A DNA stretch of 64,000 bases from Macrotis lagotis (GCF_037893015.1 NC_133658.1:888586492-888650491); one strand, 5' to 3'. Shown: positions 33,560-45,770, numbered from the stretch's first letter. The notes: generated by a model not told the origin, from the sequence alone. Translations and numbers: made by a program.

Positions 33560-34560
33560 GGGGAAGAGGCCATGTCAGAGAGGACCCTTGGAGTGGGCCC
33601 GTGGCGGGGCTCCAGGAGCCTCTATGGTAAGGGTTGGCTGACCCGGGCCATCCCCTTGCCAAGCGGCTAAGGGACTAGCTGGCACAGATGTGGCCTCTTT
33701 CTGGCACTAATGGGCGTGCTAATGTCCCATTCTGCCGAAGGCTGTCTGGGGACAGGTGGGTGTCTGGTGTTCACCCAGAGAATGTCCCAGCAGCTCAGGT
33801 GGTGGTTGGCGGTGCTGCTGGTGAGGGGGCAGCAGGGCCAGCCAGTTCCTCCCAAAGCTGAAGAGCCCTCCCCATCGTGGGTGCCCCAAAGCTCCTACTG
33901 TGCCTCTGCATCGCCGAGTTCAGATAGTTATTTCCTTTTTTTCCTTAACCTGAGTCGATGAGAGTGGAGTGCGGAGGAAACGTCTCCTCCTTCCCAGTGA
34001 CAGAGCCCTTTGGAGGTTCTGTGACTCCCCTACCCCACCCCGTTCCCTCTTCTAGTCTCACCACTCGGATTTCTCTTTCTTCCGTGGACTTTAAAGATAC
34101 TTCGAGAACAAATGGCAGGTCTCTGGCATCCAGATAGCCGTGGGCCATTTCGGGGCCCCCAGTGCAGCTCTGAGGCATGAATGGGAAGGAAGAGAAGAGG
34201 CTGCTACTTCCTTCTTCGAAGAATCCCCCTTCTCCACTATCCCATCTCTTCTCCTCAATCTTGGGAGACTGCAGCCTCAGACTGGAGAGGGAACTTTCCT
34301 GGTCCTCACTTGCAAAAGTTGGAATACCTTCTTGTCTGAGAAGTTATTCCTTCCTTGTTGAGTTGTGCTCTCAGTTTCCCTTTCCAACCTTTTCTTTTGC
34401 TCCTCTGCTCCTTGAACAGAAATTAAGTTCAGCAGCTGCTTATTGGCTTTCCAAACACCCCAACTTTCAGAATTTCTGATGATTTTAAAATGTGCTTCAT
34501 GTAGGGAAGAAACAGGCAATGCTAGGAGGCAGCTTGGTTCAAATGATCTTGGTTTGGCAG
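33560..34560. other. Unique intronic DNA after the CpG island
   Basis: No repeat recognised. Several short frames on both strands lack support. Confidence 0.4.
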
Positions 34561-34639
34561 AGGTGACAAACCCCTCACTTCACAATTTACCCAGCATCCT
34601 GTGGGGCCAGAGCTCCCATGAGACAACCAAGTCAATCAC

Positions 34640-35110
34640 CCACTTGTGCCTGAGCCTCCTATTTATCTGCAAACTTTTCTCTCCCAAGCAGACCCACCTA
34701 CCTCCAGGCATTCCTCTAGAATCCCCTCTCCTCCTCCTTGCAGCCCTTTAAAGGTTTCTAATCTTGTCATCTTGGGCCAAACAATGTCAAATTCCTCATG
34801 ACCATAACAGTTCCTCAAATCACAGCTGAAGACAGATATCTTTTCCCTCTGACTCTTTGATATGGCAGGATTTCAAAAGCTTTTGCATTCTACACAAAGC
34901 CTTTCCTCATCCTCCCTTCAAGTTAATGCCTCTTCTTCAAAAGTCATTATGTATTTGTTTTATACATAATTTGTACATTTATTATATGCCATATGTATAT
35001 ACCTACACCTAATGCTTACTGTATCTGTCTCTCTGATGGACTATAAACTCCTTGCCGTCAACATTCACGGTGTACATACAGCATAGTATTAGGTGGCAGG
35101 TAATACTTGG
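34640..35110 (+). mobile_element. L2 3' region
   Basis: AAAGCCTTTCCTCATCCTCC, TTTTATACATAATTTGTAC and ATGGACTATAAACTCCTTG follow the L2 3' end. Confidence 0.6.
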
Positions 35111-35289
35111 TGATTGATTATTTGGATCTGGTCAGTCATCTCTGACTAGCTTCCTAACATTTGGTACAGAGAACTGAACCCAGTCCTGCCTGAAGACTGT
35201 CTCTGGTTGTACATCTTTCAGTTGTCATGAACACCGAGCACCCTTTGAATTCACAGTTATTTCAAATATCTATCTTCCCTCTCTAGGAA

Positions 35290-36190
35290 GAATGGTATTA
35301 AATGAGAAAGAGGCACCATGTTTGGAGTCAGAGGTCCTGGGTTGAAATCTTAGCTCTGTCATTTATTCCTTTGAGTCACCCTAGGTAAGCACCAACTTTT
35401 CTGCATTTGCAAAATGAGAGGATTGGGCTGGATGGACAACATGATTGCCTTTTCCTCTGGATTCTGTTGCTCTGTTCTGAGAGTCAGAGCAATTGGTGGT
35501 AGCAGTGAGAGTGGTAGAACATTCCAAGTAGTGGAAGGACATTCCAAGTCCTTTACAATCTGGCTTCACTCTTTCCATTCATCTCATATGACTCCCAATC
35601 ACTTACTTTACCTTCCAGTCAAATTGAATCTCTCTTTTCTTTTCTCCTGCTCTCCCACATCTTGGAGTTTTTCATATTTAAAGGGACTTCCTTCCCCCAG
35701 AGTAGTTCTCCCTCCTTCCAAGGCCCAACTTCCATGCCACCTCCTTCCTGACCTTTGCAGATAAAAATGGTCTCTTCATTCTCAAACTGAGAGGCAACAT
35801 TGTAGAATGGACAAAGCAATGGATTTGGAGGCAAGACCTGGGTTTGGATTCTCATCCTTTTGCTTCTTATTTTTGTGACTTTGGGTATATTATTTAAACC
35901 TCTCAAGGACATGAATTTTCCTTTGCTGTAAACTGAAAATGGAGTGGGGTGGTCAGGAGAGATAACATGGACTAGCTGGAAAGTCCTCTCCAGCTCTAAA
36001 TCTGTGATCTCTTACAAGAGAGGGATTGTATTATAATGCATCTGGTCTAACTCTCTCATTTTACAGAGGAGCCCTTGGTTATGCCCAGAGAGGGTTAAGT
36101 GTTTAGTTAAGTGTCCTAGGTCACACATGAAATGATTGGAACTCAGGTCTTCTGATTCTATTGGTATTCTTTCCCTTTACCACAGTGAAA
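35290..36190. mobile_element. Mosaic of MIR and L2 remnants
   Basis: MIR plus strand at 35310-35440 (GGGTTGAAATCTTAGCTCTG). L2 at 35550-35770 (TACAATCTGGCTTCACTC, AAGGCCCAACTTCCATGCCA). MIR at 35795-35980 and again, minus strand, at 36050-36180. Confidence 0.55.
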
Positions 36191-36439
36191 ATCTTAGAGA
36201 CAAGAAGACCTATGTGACTCTTCGCATATCACTTAATGTCTTAGCTCTTAGGACCTCAGAAGGCAATTAGATTATAAGTTACAGAAAAACTGCCAACCTG
36301 TATTGATGAAAGGACTGTCCATGTTAGGAGTTCCCTGTATGTCTGAAATCTTAGGTCTAGCCCCAAACAATAAGCCTTCCTTTGTTCTTTTTTCACTTTT
36401 TTTAATGTAGCCTAGTTATTGGGGTAGACTTGCTTCCCC

Positions 36440-36800
36440 ATCCCCCACACTAGATGGGCTGCTTCTTGAGGGCAAGGGTCTATAGGTTTCATTCATCTTC
36501 ATTCCCCCAGTACCCAGAATAGGGCTTCATAGGTACTTAATAAAAGTCTTTAAAATGATTGATTGATGCTCTGGAAGGAGCCACAGACTCAGAGTCAAAA
36601 GACCTGGACTGACTCCTTGGTACTACTTGAATGATGTTCATCCCTCTAGACCTTATCCATCAAATGACATCACTTCCAAAGGTTCTTTTGTATTCCAGAC
36701 CAGACTGCTAATCCCAGTTCTGTCAATGACTGACTGTATGTGACCTTGGGCAAGCTACTTCCTTTCTCTGGTTCTTAGTTTCTTCTTTTGTAAAGTAGGG
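36440..36800 (+). mobile_element. L2 3' end followed by MIR
   Basis: GGCTGCTTCTTGAGGGCAAG and GGCTTCATAGGTACTTAATA are L2 terminal text. ATGTGACCTTGGGCAAGCTA (36737-36756) is MIR core. Confidence 0.65.
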
Positions 36801-37069
36801 AAAACAAAATTTTCCCTACCCACTGGGGTGAGATAAAGAGCAAAGGAGAGAGCAAGTATGGCCAAGTCTTGGTAACAGTCGAAATCTTCCACAAAACAGA
36901 TGATGATCATTCTTCAAATGGCCTGTTGATAGGTGCCATTTTTTTTCCTGGGGAAATTTCCAGGGAAATGCTGTGCCTGCCATTCAGGGAACTAACCCAG
37001 CCTGCCCAGTCAGGTTCTTTCACTCTAATTTTCCATCATAGAGCCCCATGTCTGGCACGTGTTCATCTT

Positions 37070-37435
37070 CACATACTTGATGACAGCTCTCATGACCTCC
37101 TCAGCCCTCTCTTCTCCAGGCTAAATATTCCTAGTTCCTTCAATCCCTTCCCACAGACTCAAGGTCTTTCCTCTTCTTAGTTTTCATCCTCTGGACAGAT
37201 TAGCTTAGAAGTGTCCTAATTAGGCAGTGCCCAGAAACTGAGCATAGTACTCTCAATCTGGAAGCAGTACATTTCAGTGAGTCTTCTCTTCTGCCTAACT
37301 CTGCCTCATCATGTAACTGTGACACTCTGCAGCTTCTGGGGTCTACTCCCTGCTCCATCCACTTCTCTTTGATCTCTCTGATATTTTTCTGGCCAAGTCC
37401 CTTTCATTGACCCCACACCTCAGTGTGAACAAATT
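37070..37435. mobile_element. CR1/L3-like ancient LINE fragment
   Basis: CTCTCTTCTCCAGGCTAAAT, CCTCTGGACAGATTAGCTTA and GCCCAGAAACTGAGCATAGT follow the 3' region of ancient CR1-type LINEs shared by amniotes. Confidence 0.5.
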
Positions 37436-37444
37436 GATTTTTTT

Positions 37445-37603
37445 TTGCTTTAGCTTTTTTGATTTTTGCAAGGTAATGGGGTTAAGTGACTTGCCCAAGG
37501 TCACACGGCTAGATAATTATGAAGTACCTGAGCTCAGATTTGAACTCAGCTTCTTCTGACACCAGGGCTGGTGCTCTATACACTGAACCACCTAGCTGCC
37601 CCC
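37445..37603 (-). mobile_element. SINE type A
   Basis: TTTTGATTTTTGCAAGGTAA to CCACCTAGCTGCCCCCC. The flanks GAACAAATTGA and GAGCAAATTGA are the target duplication. Confidence 0.9.
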
Positions 37604-37779
37604 CAGCATGAGCAAATTGAACAGATCCCTTCCTACTTTTTGTGTGATAACAGAAGTCATTGACTTGAAGTTATGGAGCTGAATTCAAACCAGGGCTAAT
37701 CCTTAGATGTCTGACCTTAGGTAACTCATTTCAATTCTCTGAACCCAAGTTCCCTCATGTGTTAAAATTATAACCAATC

Positions 37780-38330
37780 AAACAACCTACCCTCTAGGTA
37801 TACTATGTGCCAAAAGGTAGAGATCGCATAAAGGTGAAAAAACAGTCCTTAGGGAGCTCATATTTCATTAGGGACACCGTGTTCTCACATAAGATATAGA
37901 TACATAAAATCAATCAATCAACAAATATTAAGTGTTTACTGTGTGTCAGACACTGGGAATACAAGTTCAAAGACAGATAGATCTATAGAGAATTAAGTAG
38001 TAAGAGTCAAACCAATGATTAACTGTACTAAGCACTGGGCTTACAAAAATCAGAAAATATCAAAAAATGTTTATGTATGTGCATCATAAGGATAAAGTGA
38101 ATCAATGCAATAAAGCATTCACAAGGTAGTTGGGAAGAGGAACACTCCTGGTAGGGGCTCAGAAAAGTCTAAGAAGAAGGTGGCACTTAGTTTGATTCTT
38201 GAAAGAAATCAGGAATTGCAAGAGGCAGAGGTGAGGAAGGAATTTGTACTAGGGATGAGGGACTGAAAAGGGAGCATGGTGTGCATTCAGCAAATGCCTC
38301 TATCACCTGCATCATAGGGTTCTCACGGTA
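37780..38330. mobile_element. Old dispersed repeat, two overlapping copies
   Basis: AATATTAAGTGTTTACTGTG, TACTAAGCACTGGGCTTACA and GGTGGCACTTAGTTTGATTC follow a common mammalian repeat (increase-in-size consensus) whose name I cannot fix. Confidence 0.5.
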
Positions 38331-38474
38331 GTTTATTTTTTGTTCACATTTTAAAGATTATAGAGCTCATTGCTTAGTTCCCTTCTTTCAGTCCTCAGCT
38401 AGTATTATCTCCATTTTACAGATTCAAAATCTGAAGCTCAGGGGTGAAGTGATTGGTTTATGGTTATACAGCTA

Positions 38475-38700
38475 GTCAGGTAGCTAGGTAGTTAATTGGG
38501 CAGAATGCTGACCCCAAAGTCAGAAAGACTAAAAATCTGGTCCTAGATACTTACTGTGTGACCCTGGGCAAGTCATTTTACCCTATCTGCCTCAATTTCC
38601 TCATCTGTAAAGTAAACTGGAAAAGGAAATGGTAAACCACTCCAATCTCTTTGCCAAGAAAAGCCCAAATGTTTTCACAGAGAGTAAGACATGATTGAAA
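38475..38700 (+). mobile_element. SINE type C
   Basis: TAGCTAGGTAGTTAATTGGG, CTCAATTTCCTCATCTGTAA, TTTGCCAAGAAAAGCCCAAA, ending near AGACATGATTGAAATGAC. Confidence 0.85.
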
Positions 38701-38727
38701 TGACTTAACAACAACAATATTTTTACC

Positions 38728-38985
38728 AGGCAGCTAGGTGGCTTAGTAGATAGAGTACTGGCCCTGGAATCAGGAAGACCCCTTTCTGTGGTCAACATCC
38801 AGTCTCAGACACTTACCAGCTGAGTGACCCTGGGCAAGTCACTTAAACCTGTTTGCCTCAGTTTCCTCATCTGTAAAGTGAACCAGAGAAGGAAATGGCA
38901 AACCTCTCTAGTCTCTTTGCCGAGCAAAGCCCATGGGGGTTAGAGTCAGACATAATTGAAAAAAATGGCTGGAAACCCCCTCCCC
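38728..38985 (+). mobile_element. SINE type C, second copy
   Basis: GGCAGCTAGGTGGCTTAGTA, TGACCCTGGGCAAGTCACTT, CTCAGTTTCCTCATCTGTAA and TAGAGTCAGACATAATTG. It directly follows the previous copy in the same orientation. Confidence 0.88.
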
Positions 38986-39739
38986 AAAATACAGTCAGTT
39001 ATTGTCAGGTTGACTGAATCCCAGGTGCTCTGACGCCAAAGATTCTCCTCTGTTACACTAGGTGATCTCTGGGACAGTACATACACTGATGAATAGAAAA
39101 AGCATTTTGCATGCGTAGAGTGCTTCAAATCAGGGTTGACATCTTGAGTCCTATAGGGTTTCAAGAGGTAAATAATGAAGAAAGAAAGCTTTCCAGAAAA
39201 GTCTAGGCAAAACTGGGATATTATACGTTGTAGAGAATACTTTGTCTTTCAGAGATGGTCAGATCTGGGCTTTAGGAATCTTCATTTGGTAGCAGAAGGG
39301 AGAGGTGGCTGGAATATTTTGAGAGATCCACGGTGTCATAGAACTTACTAGTCCTGGAAGAGCTCTCATTGGTTGATTCTAAGGCAGGTTACCCCATTGC
39401 CTCCCAGAAAGCTCCATTCCTCTTTTATAGAGATTCACTTATTAAGGAAATTCTTCCCTTCAGTAAACTTAAATCCAGTCCTTCCCCCCCCCCCCCACTT
39501 CTATCAATTGCTACAGATTCTTCCTTTTGGGGAACAAGCAGGACAAATTTCTCTCTGCGACTTTTAAATTGTTCAAACCAGCTAATTCCAACCCCCGGCT
39601 GCCAGTTTTTTCCCAACTTAACAATTCCCTAGTTCTTTCATCTAATCCTCATATTAGTCTGTTGATGAATATTTATTAAGAACCAACTATATGTTAGAGC
39701 TGTGAGGTGGCCAGAGGCTGGAATCAGAAAGGTGTTTGT

Positions 39740-40215
39740 TGTGTCCTTTACTTCATATCCTACTCTTCCTGACCTTTCACTTGAGGTATTCTTGGCAAAG
39801 ATGCTGGAGTGGTTTGCCATTTCTTTCTCTAGCTCACAGTACAGATGAGGAAACTGAGGCAGCTAGTAAGTTTCTGAGGTCATATTTGAATTTAGGTCTT
39901 CCTGACAGCAGACCTGGTGCCCTATCCATTATGGTACCACCTAACTGCCCTGGAGTCAGAAAGAACAGATTCAAATTTGACCTTAGACACTAATTAGCTG
40001 TGTGATCCCTGGCAATTTAAGTGGGGGGAGAAGAGGACCACTAACGTCTTGAAGGATGATGGAAGGTCTTAAGTAAGAGTTGGCACTTGAGCTAAGCATT
40101 AAAAGAAGCAAGGGGCAATCCGAAGTAGGAGGAAATGGCACATTACTTCAATATCTTTGCCAAGAAAACCGTATGGACAGTTTGTCCACAGGGTCTCGGA
40201 GAGTTGGACACAAGT
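39740..40215. mobile_element. Two SINE type C copies, head to head
   Basis: A minus-strand copy (39740-39950: TATTCTTGGCAAAGATGCTG, GATGAGGAAACTGAGGCAG, ending ACCACCTAACTGCCC) meets a plus-strand copy (39952-40215: GGAGTCAGAAAGAACAG, GCCAAGAAAACCGTATGG, GAGAGTTGGACACAAG). The second has about 90 bp of extra text in the middle. Confidence 0.75.
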
Positions 40216-40814
40216 GAACAGCAACACCACCTGCCAGTCAGACACTGTCCTGAGCCCTGGGGACACTAAGACATCTGATATGAACCCTCGTTATCATTCT
40301 AGTTGGACATTCTATTTCTTGCTTAAACCACAATGTATTACAATTCATACAATACTCTACAAGATATTGCCTGACCAGGGGAACCCTCCCTCCCTCCCTG
40401 TTCTTGGGAGCTAAGCCCCTTTTCAGGCAGTTTGGGGTCGGAACAATTCCCCTTCCCCATCCCTTTGAAGATTATGAAAATGTTTAGTCCCTTCTCTTCT
40501 CTCAATGTTGCTCACCCCCTGGGACTTGCTGAGTCAGTTCAGGGCTTAGTCCCTCTTCCCTCCTATCCCTTCTCTTTCTCCTTCCTCTCCCCAATTTGAA
40601 GACTTCCCTTGCTTGTCCTATGCTCTCTCCCAAACAGGTAGAGTCTGTAGCCCTGCCTGGGTAAATCCCTCACTTCCTTCTCTCCCCAGCTTCCCCCACC
40701 TCCACCATGAGATGCCCTCCGGGCTGCCCTGCAGGTCCCCAGGCTTTCTGCTCCTCAGTTAGGGACCAAAACAGAGATGGGATCGGGGAGGAAAAGTTGC
40801 AGCTTTTGCCCAGA

Positions 40815-40915
40815 GGGGCTGATTTTTCAAGTGACAAGAGCTGTCACACATATTCTTAAAATTCAGCAACAGTTAAACTAATTACTTGTCAAATCTGTTG
40901 CTTTCATTTCTATCT
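40815..40915. promoter_or_regulatory. Candidate conserved non-coding element
   Basis: A repeat-free patch with GTGACAAGAGCTGTCAC (40831-40847, a dyad of two TALE/MEIS-type TGACA sites) and CTAATTACTTGTCAA (40878-40892, homeodomain TAATTA next to another TGACAA). The cluster of related sites suggests an enhancer. Inference only. Confidence 0.35.
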
Positions 40916-41057
40916 CCCTTTCCCCTTTTCCTTTTGAGTCCTTCTTTAGTAGGAAAACAGGCCCAGTCATTAAAAAGGCCTCTGCTCTGACTGTGGGTTA
41001 AGAGAGAGGACCCTCTGTTGAGATCTTCTCTCATCTTTTAGTTTATTTTCTGGGGGG

Positions 41058-41058
<1 letters not shown>

Positions 41059-41110
<52 letters not shown>
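41059..41110 (+). repeat. (GT)n microsatellite
   Basis: About 25 uninterrupted GT units. Confidence 0.97.
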
Positions 41111-41111
<1 letters not shown>

Positions 41112-41595
41112 TGGAAGAGTATGATGCTTTCTAGTTCATAATGGAAGTTAGAGGAAAGAAATGCATCATCAGTGTCTCCCTCTCCATCCCTGGGGACCAG
41201 CACAGAAATTTCCCTCTTCTCTAAGAGGCAGTATGTTATAAGAGAAAAGAGATGGGCTGCAATCCAATTCATCCCAACTGAACCCAATGCAATCAAATCT
41301 CATTCTTCCAACGAACATTTATTAAAATACCTATAATATACCAGGATAAAAAAATCCCACATATATTAAAAAAAACCTAACTCTCAAATAACTCCTTTCT
41401 ACAGGGAGCTTACAGTCTGTGGCGAAAATAATATGCACACAGCAAAAATTCAATACAAATTATAGGGCTAGAGAATGGGTCTATGATTTTATCGGCCTAG
41501 GGAAGTCCTTCTCCCAATGATGCTTTTTCCTTCATTCTCGAAGGCCGTGACAACAAGGGTGGTGACAATGAATTGGATTTGAGTTGGGGGGAGGG

Positions 41596-41693
41596 TTAGT
41601 TATTGGGAGGCTCGTTTACTCTTATACTTTATTCAGACTCAAAAACAAAATAGAAGGTAATTAGTGGGGCAAGAGTGCTAGCGACCAGGATAG
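41596..41693 (+). repeat. Insert inside SINE B, copy of 42150-42247
   Basis: TTATTGGGAGGCTCGTTTAC to GTGCTAGCGACCAGGAT replaces the junction GGGCTGT|GCTAAG of a normal SINE B. It is repeated in the same orientation 550 bp downstream. Confidence 0.82.
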
Positions 41694-41813
41694 GCTAAGT
41701 CAGGAGCCTCACTTTCTCCTCCAGAGCCATCTGGATTCAGTGGTCAGATATGAGTAAGGACAGCTGGAGATGGTCTTGGATGTGAGCAATCAGGGTTAAA
41801 ACATGACTTGCGC

Positions 41814-41945
41814 GGTGGCTAGGTGGCACTGTGGATAGAGCGCTGACCTTGGAGTCAGGAGACCTGAGTTCAAATCCAGCCTCAGATATTTACCTAGCTG
41901 TGTGGCTTTGGGCAAGTCCGTTGCCTTGAAAAAACAAAACAAAAA
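41814..41945 (+). mobile_element. SINE type A nested in SINE B
   Basis: CGGTGGCTAGGTGGCACTGT to CCGTTGCCTTGAAAAAAC, with GTGACTTGC / ATGACTTGC at its flanks as target duplication. Confidence 0.88.
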
Positions 41946-42149
41946 ACCGTGACTTGCCCCAAGGTTAAGTGTCTGAGGCTGGTTCCAACTTCCATTATCC
42001 TGAGTCTGAGGCTCTATCCACTGTGCCACCTAGTTAGTTGCCCTTCTCTAACACATCTTTTCTGAAATAGCTTCTGAGAGAGCTACCTATAGGTCTTAAA
42101 TATTGTGAATTGTCCAGCATCTCATAGCCAATAAGAGGTGAACTCAAGA

Positions 42150-42247
42150 CTTATTGGGAGGCTAGTTTACTCTTTTCTATTATTTTATGAAGTATTGAAA
42201 AATAAATTGAAGGTGATTACCGGAGTAAGGGTACTAGTGACCAGGAT
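42150..42247 (+). repeat. Partner of the insert at 41596
   Basis: TTATTGGGAGGCTAGTTTAC to GGGTACTAGTGACCAGGAT. About four fifths or more of the bases agree with the upstream copy, best at both ends. Confidence 0.8.
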
Positions 42248-42919
42248 GGAGGCTCTTACTTGAATTGAGCCTCCATCCATTCCAACCCATTTATCATTAA
42301 GTAAAAACAACAATGATTAAAGTAGCACTGTGCCAGGCAAAAGACCAACTCAGAAGATCTGGGTTCTAATTCTGATTTTCCATGAACACTGTTTAACCTT
42401 GAGTAAATCACTTCTTTCCTCACCTCATTTTCTCCATCTGAAAGTAGGGGCCTTGGACTCTGAGGTCCCACCCAGTATTGGAATTCTGTGATTCTATAAA
42501 TAATTTGTTAGTGGCTAGACTGGGTCAGTTCTAAAGTGCTCCCACCTCAGTACTCCAAGGAAGTCATTCTAGGACCAAATATGTCACTGAACAGAGACTG
42601 AATTAGATATGCATTTTTGGAAAAGGGGGAGTTTGAGAATCTATACTCTTGCATGAGAAGGGGTGGGCCTAAGGGATGCATCAGTTGGGACATCACAACA
42701 ATGCCACTATGATGTCATAGCAGCCCCAGTGCCTTTGGAACCATTTTCCAAGAACAGGTTGAGATTAAAAGGACAATGGAGGCTCTATTTTTTGACTAGC
42801 CTTGAAGGCGTTATTGAAACCTTTTTTTTAAAAACCACAATTCAAGAATCATAGTCTCATAGATTTAGGGCTAGAAGGGACTTCTGAGATCATAGAGTCC
42901 AATCCCTTCTTTTAATTTT

Positions 42920-43815
42920 TTTTTGACATTATCTTTACTGAAGTGACAGGATAACAAACAAATCCACAAAAATCTATTTCCAAAGAGAAATGATATAAAA
43001 AGAGCAAGTTCATTCAAACTAGCTACAAATGCCCACATCATTTATCACAATCACTTAATATTTATATAAATATATCTAGAAATAGTTTATTTTTGGTTTT
43101 ATGATCTTTTAAAACGAAAATGTACTTTTTTTCAATGAGCAAAACATTAATTTTCTCATTTTCCCATCCCCATGGAAAAAAGGAAAACAAATATGCATAG
43201 TCAATCAAAACAAATTTTTGCATTCATTATGTCCAAGAAATATATGTCTCCTTATGCACCTGGGTTCTATCTCTTCTCTTGTCAGGGGATGAATAGATGC
43301 TTTATTGCTTGTCTTTTGAAATCTAGTTGATCATTACAGTGTTCAGAGTTCCTAAAGTTTTTAAAGTAGTTTTGTTTTCCATTGTTGTTGTTTTTGTATT
43401 TATTATTCTGCTGGTTTCGTTCACTCTATCAGTTCATACAGGTCTTCCCAGGTTTCTCTGTAACTTTCCCTTTACTTTTTTTTATTGTACAATAATATTC
43501 TATTAGATACCCATAACTTTATAATTTGTTCAGCAGTTCCACAATTCATAGACACCTCCTTGGTTTCCAGTTCTTTGCTGCTACAAATATTTTTTTTTCT
43601 CTCAAGGCAATGGGGTTATAAGTAACTTGCCCAAGGCACACAGCTAGGTAATTATTAAGTGTCTGAGGTCAAATTTGAACTCAGGTCCTCCTAACTCCAG
43701 GACTGGTGCTCTATCCGTTACGCCACCTAGCTGCTCCTGCTATAAATATTTTTGTACATGCGGGTCCACTGTCTCTTTCTTTGATCTTTTTGGGGTATGA
43801 ACCTCACGGTATTGC
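42920..43815 (-). mobile_element. L1 3'-UTR region carrying a nested SINE
   Basis: AAAACAAATATGCATAGTC, TTCACTCTATCAGTTCATAC, GTACAATAATATTCTATTAG and TTTTTGTACATGCGGGTCC follow the minus-strand marsupial L1 3' end. A SINE splits it at 43592-43736. Confidence 0.75.
43592..43736 (-). mobile_element. SINE type A nested in L1
   Basis: TTTTTTTTCTCTCAAGGCAA to CGCCACCTAGCTGCTCC. The L1 text CTGCTACAAATATTT resumes as CTGCTATAAATATTT, giving the target duplication. Confidence 0.9.
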
Positions 43816-45059
43816 TCATGAGCCACTTATTTTACAGACGGGAAAGCTTAAGGCCAGAGAAGACAAAGGTCCGTGGCCCACTTCTCCTTTCTCAGATTGG
43901 GGAGGGGAATTTTTAGGTCTCATCTCTTCCAGTCTGGTGTATCTCCCTCCTTATTCACAGAGGGTCCCACCTGAATCCTCTAGATATGTGCCACTATCGT
44001 TATGATCCCTTGGCTATAGCTGAAAAGACAGCCCCTAAATCTTGTCAGTAATGAGGAATTCTGTGGGAGTCCCTGGCCAAGGGGGAAGATGAAAGGAAAC
44101 AAATATGTACTGAGTTATGTGTCCTATCCTTTTCCATGGTGCTTCCTTCTCAGTCAACCCCACTAAAATCTTTCTTCTAGGATCTCTCAGAAAGAAATGG
44201 GCATATTTGTTTTTCCTGGAAGAGGGAAGAGGGAGTGGCAAATAGTTTGGCACATTTTATTGGTTTGGCCACTTTGTGTGTGTGTTCAGGATGATGCATA
44301 GCACCAAACCTCTACTCAATCAATCAAAAAGCATTCTTAAATACTTGGTATTTATAGATATGTATAGATCCAGAGCAAAACAACTCCTGCCCTAGGAGAG
44401 CTTACATTCTCCAAAGAGGATATCTCCAGATAAATTTTAAAAGGGTGATTTAGACAAAATACATAGTTGATCCCTCTGTTTCCCTTCCTTGTAACAAAGA
44501 ATAGGAAAGACAGAATACAAAAAAGCAGTTTAGCAAAACTAACCAACTTAATCAACTGAGTCAAGGGGTATATGCAATGTTTTACACTTATGATTCCCCC
44601 CTTAGCCCCCTCTTTCTAACTGTCCTGCTTTTTGGTTGAGGTGTCATGGAAAAGGAGACTCTACACTTGAGTGGGAATATGAGAACACGGATTCCAAGCA
44701 AGACAAGTCCCTTCTGTCCTCTCTGGGCCTCAGTTTTCTCATCTATAAAATTAGGGTGTTGAAGCAGATTAAAACCTTTTTCAGTTCTAATCTTAGACTG
44801 TATGATCTCATGAACTCTCTCGTCCCTTCTCCCTGTTTTCCTTCTTGCTATCAGTTTCTCCAAAGATTGTTAGAACTGTCTCTGCCACCTGGTGGGCAGG
44901 ACATGGATCCTTTGGACAAACAAGTTACCTGAGGAGCAGGTACAAGACTTCCCCTGGGCACATACACACATGTATGTGTGTATATTCACACTATATATAC
45001 ATATATGCCATCCTTTGCAAACTTTGAAGCACTATATAAATATTAACTATTACTAAAAA

Positions 45060-45372
45060 GAGCAGCTAGGTGGTGCAGTGAACAGAGCACCTGCCCTGGA
45101 ATCAGGAGGACCCGAGTTCAAATTTAGCCTCAGACTTGACACTTACTGGTTTGTGTTCTTGGGCAAATCACTTAGCCCTGACTGCCTTGTATGAAGGGTC
45201 ATCTCCAGTCGTCCTGCTTCCTATCTGACCACTGGGCCCAGATGGCTCTGGAGGAGAAAGTGCAGCAGGTGACTTAGCACAGCTCCCCCTCACTCACATC
45301 CAATTCATATGCTTGTCATGGCATCACTTCCCTGATATCATTATCTTTGAGAATGAAGGAGAAACATCATTA
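45060..45372 (+). mobile_element. SINE type B, full length, with target duplication
   Basis: From GAGCAGCTAGGTGGTGCAG through CTGACCACTGGGCCCAGATG to GAATGAAGGAGAAACATC. ATTACTAAAA flanks both ends. Confidence 0.92.
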
Positions 45373-45554
45373 CTAAAAGGGACTGCACAATTTCTCAAAG
45401 GCTGATCAGTCGATTTGCCCCTTATTGTTCTTTTCTAAGACCAACTCACTGGTCATTTGCAATAGCTGCCCAAGGTTCTATGTAGTAATGGACCAGTTCT
45501 ATGGATTCTCCATTTAATTGCATTATCATAGCCTTCATAAGGTCAGTCAAGTAG

Positions 45555-45770
45555 GGTCAGAGTCAGTGTCCTGAATTCAGATCTGCCCTCAAGATATGTA
45601 TAAGTTATGTAACCCTGGGCAAGTCACTTCACTGTGTTTACCTCAGTTTCCTCATTTGTAAAATAAGATGGAGAAGGAAATGACAAGCTACTACAGCATC
45701 TTTGCCAAGAAAACTCAAATAGAATTATGAAAAACCAGCCATCACTGAAAAATGACTGAAAACAGTTTGC
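45555..45770 (+). mobile_element. SINE type C
   Basis: TAACCCTGGGCAAGTCACTT, CTCAGTTTCCTCATTTGTAA, GCCAAGAAAACTCAAATAG and AAATGACTGAAAACAG in order. Confidence 0.85.

Larger units (their letters stand above)
31420..33560. promoter_or_regulatory. CHD5: CpG island of CHD5
   Basis: About 2 kb of dense CpG and G+C surrounds the first coding exon of CHD5. Very long open frames occur on both strands (472 and 395 codons plus, 491 codons minus) but overlap each other in all frames and are explained by composition and by the 14-bp minisatellite. Loss or methylation of the CHD5 promoter at 1p36 is a known event in human tumours. Confidence 0.88.
41525..42045 (-). mobile_element. SINE type B, interrupted twice
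   Basis: Minus-strand parts: TTCCTTCATTCTCGAAGG to TTTGAGTTGGGGGGAGGG (41530-41595), GCTAAGTCAGGAGCCTCAC to AATCAGGGTTAAAACATGAC (41694-41808), and GTGACTTGCCCCAAGGTTAA to TGTGCCACCTAGTTAGTTGC (41948-42041). A non-SINE insert and a plus-strand type-A SINE separate them. Confidence 0.82.

Noticed and set aside
31498-33662. Long open frames of 472, 395 and 294 codons (plus) and 491, 250 and 237 codons (minus)
   Set aside because: All cross the 14-bp minisatellite, whose unit has no stop in any frame; the peptides are the same repeat read in different frames.
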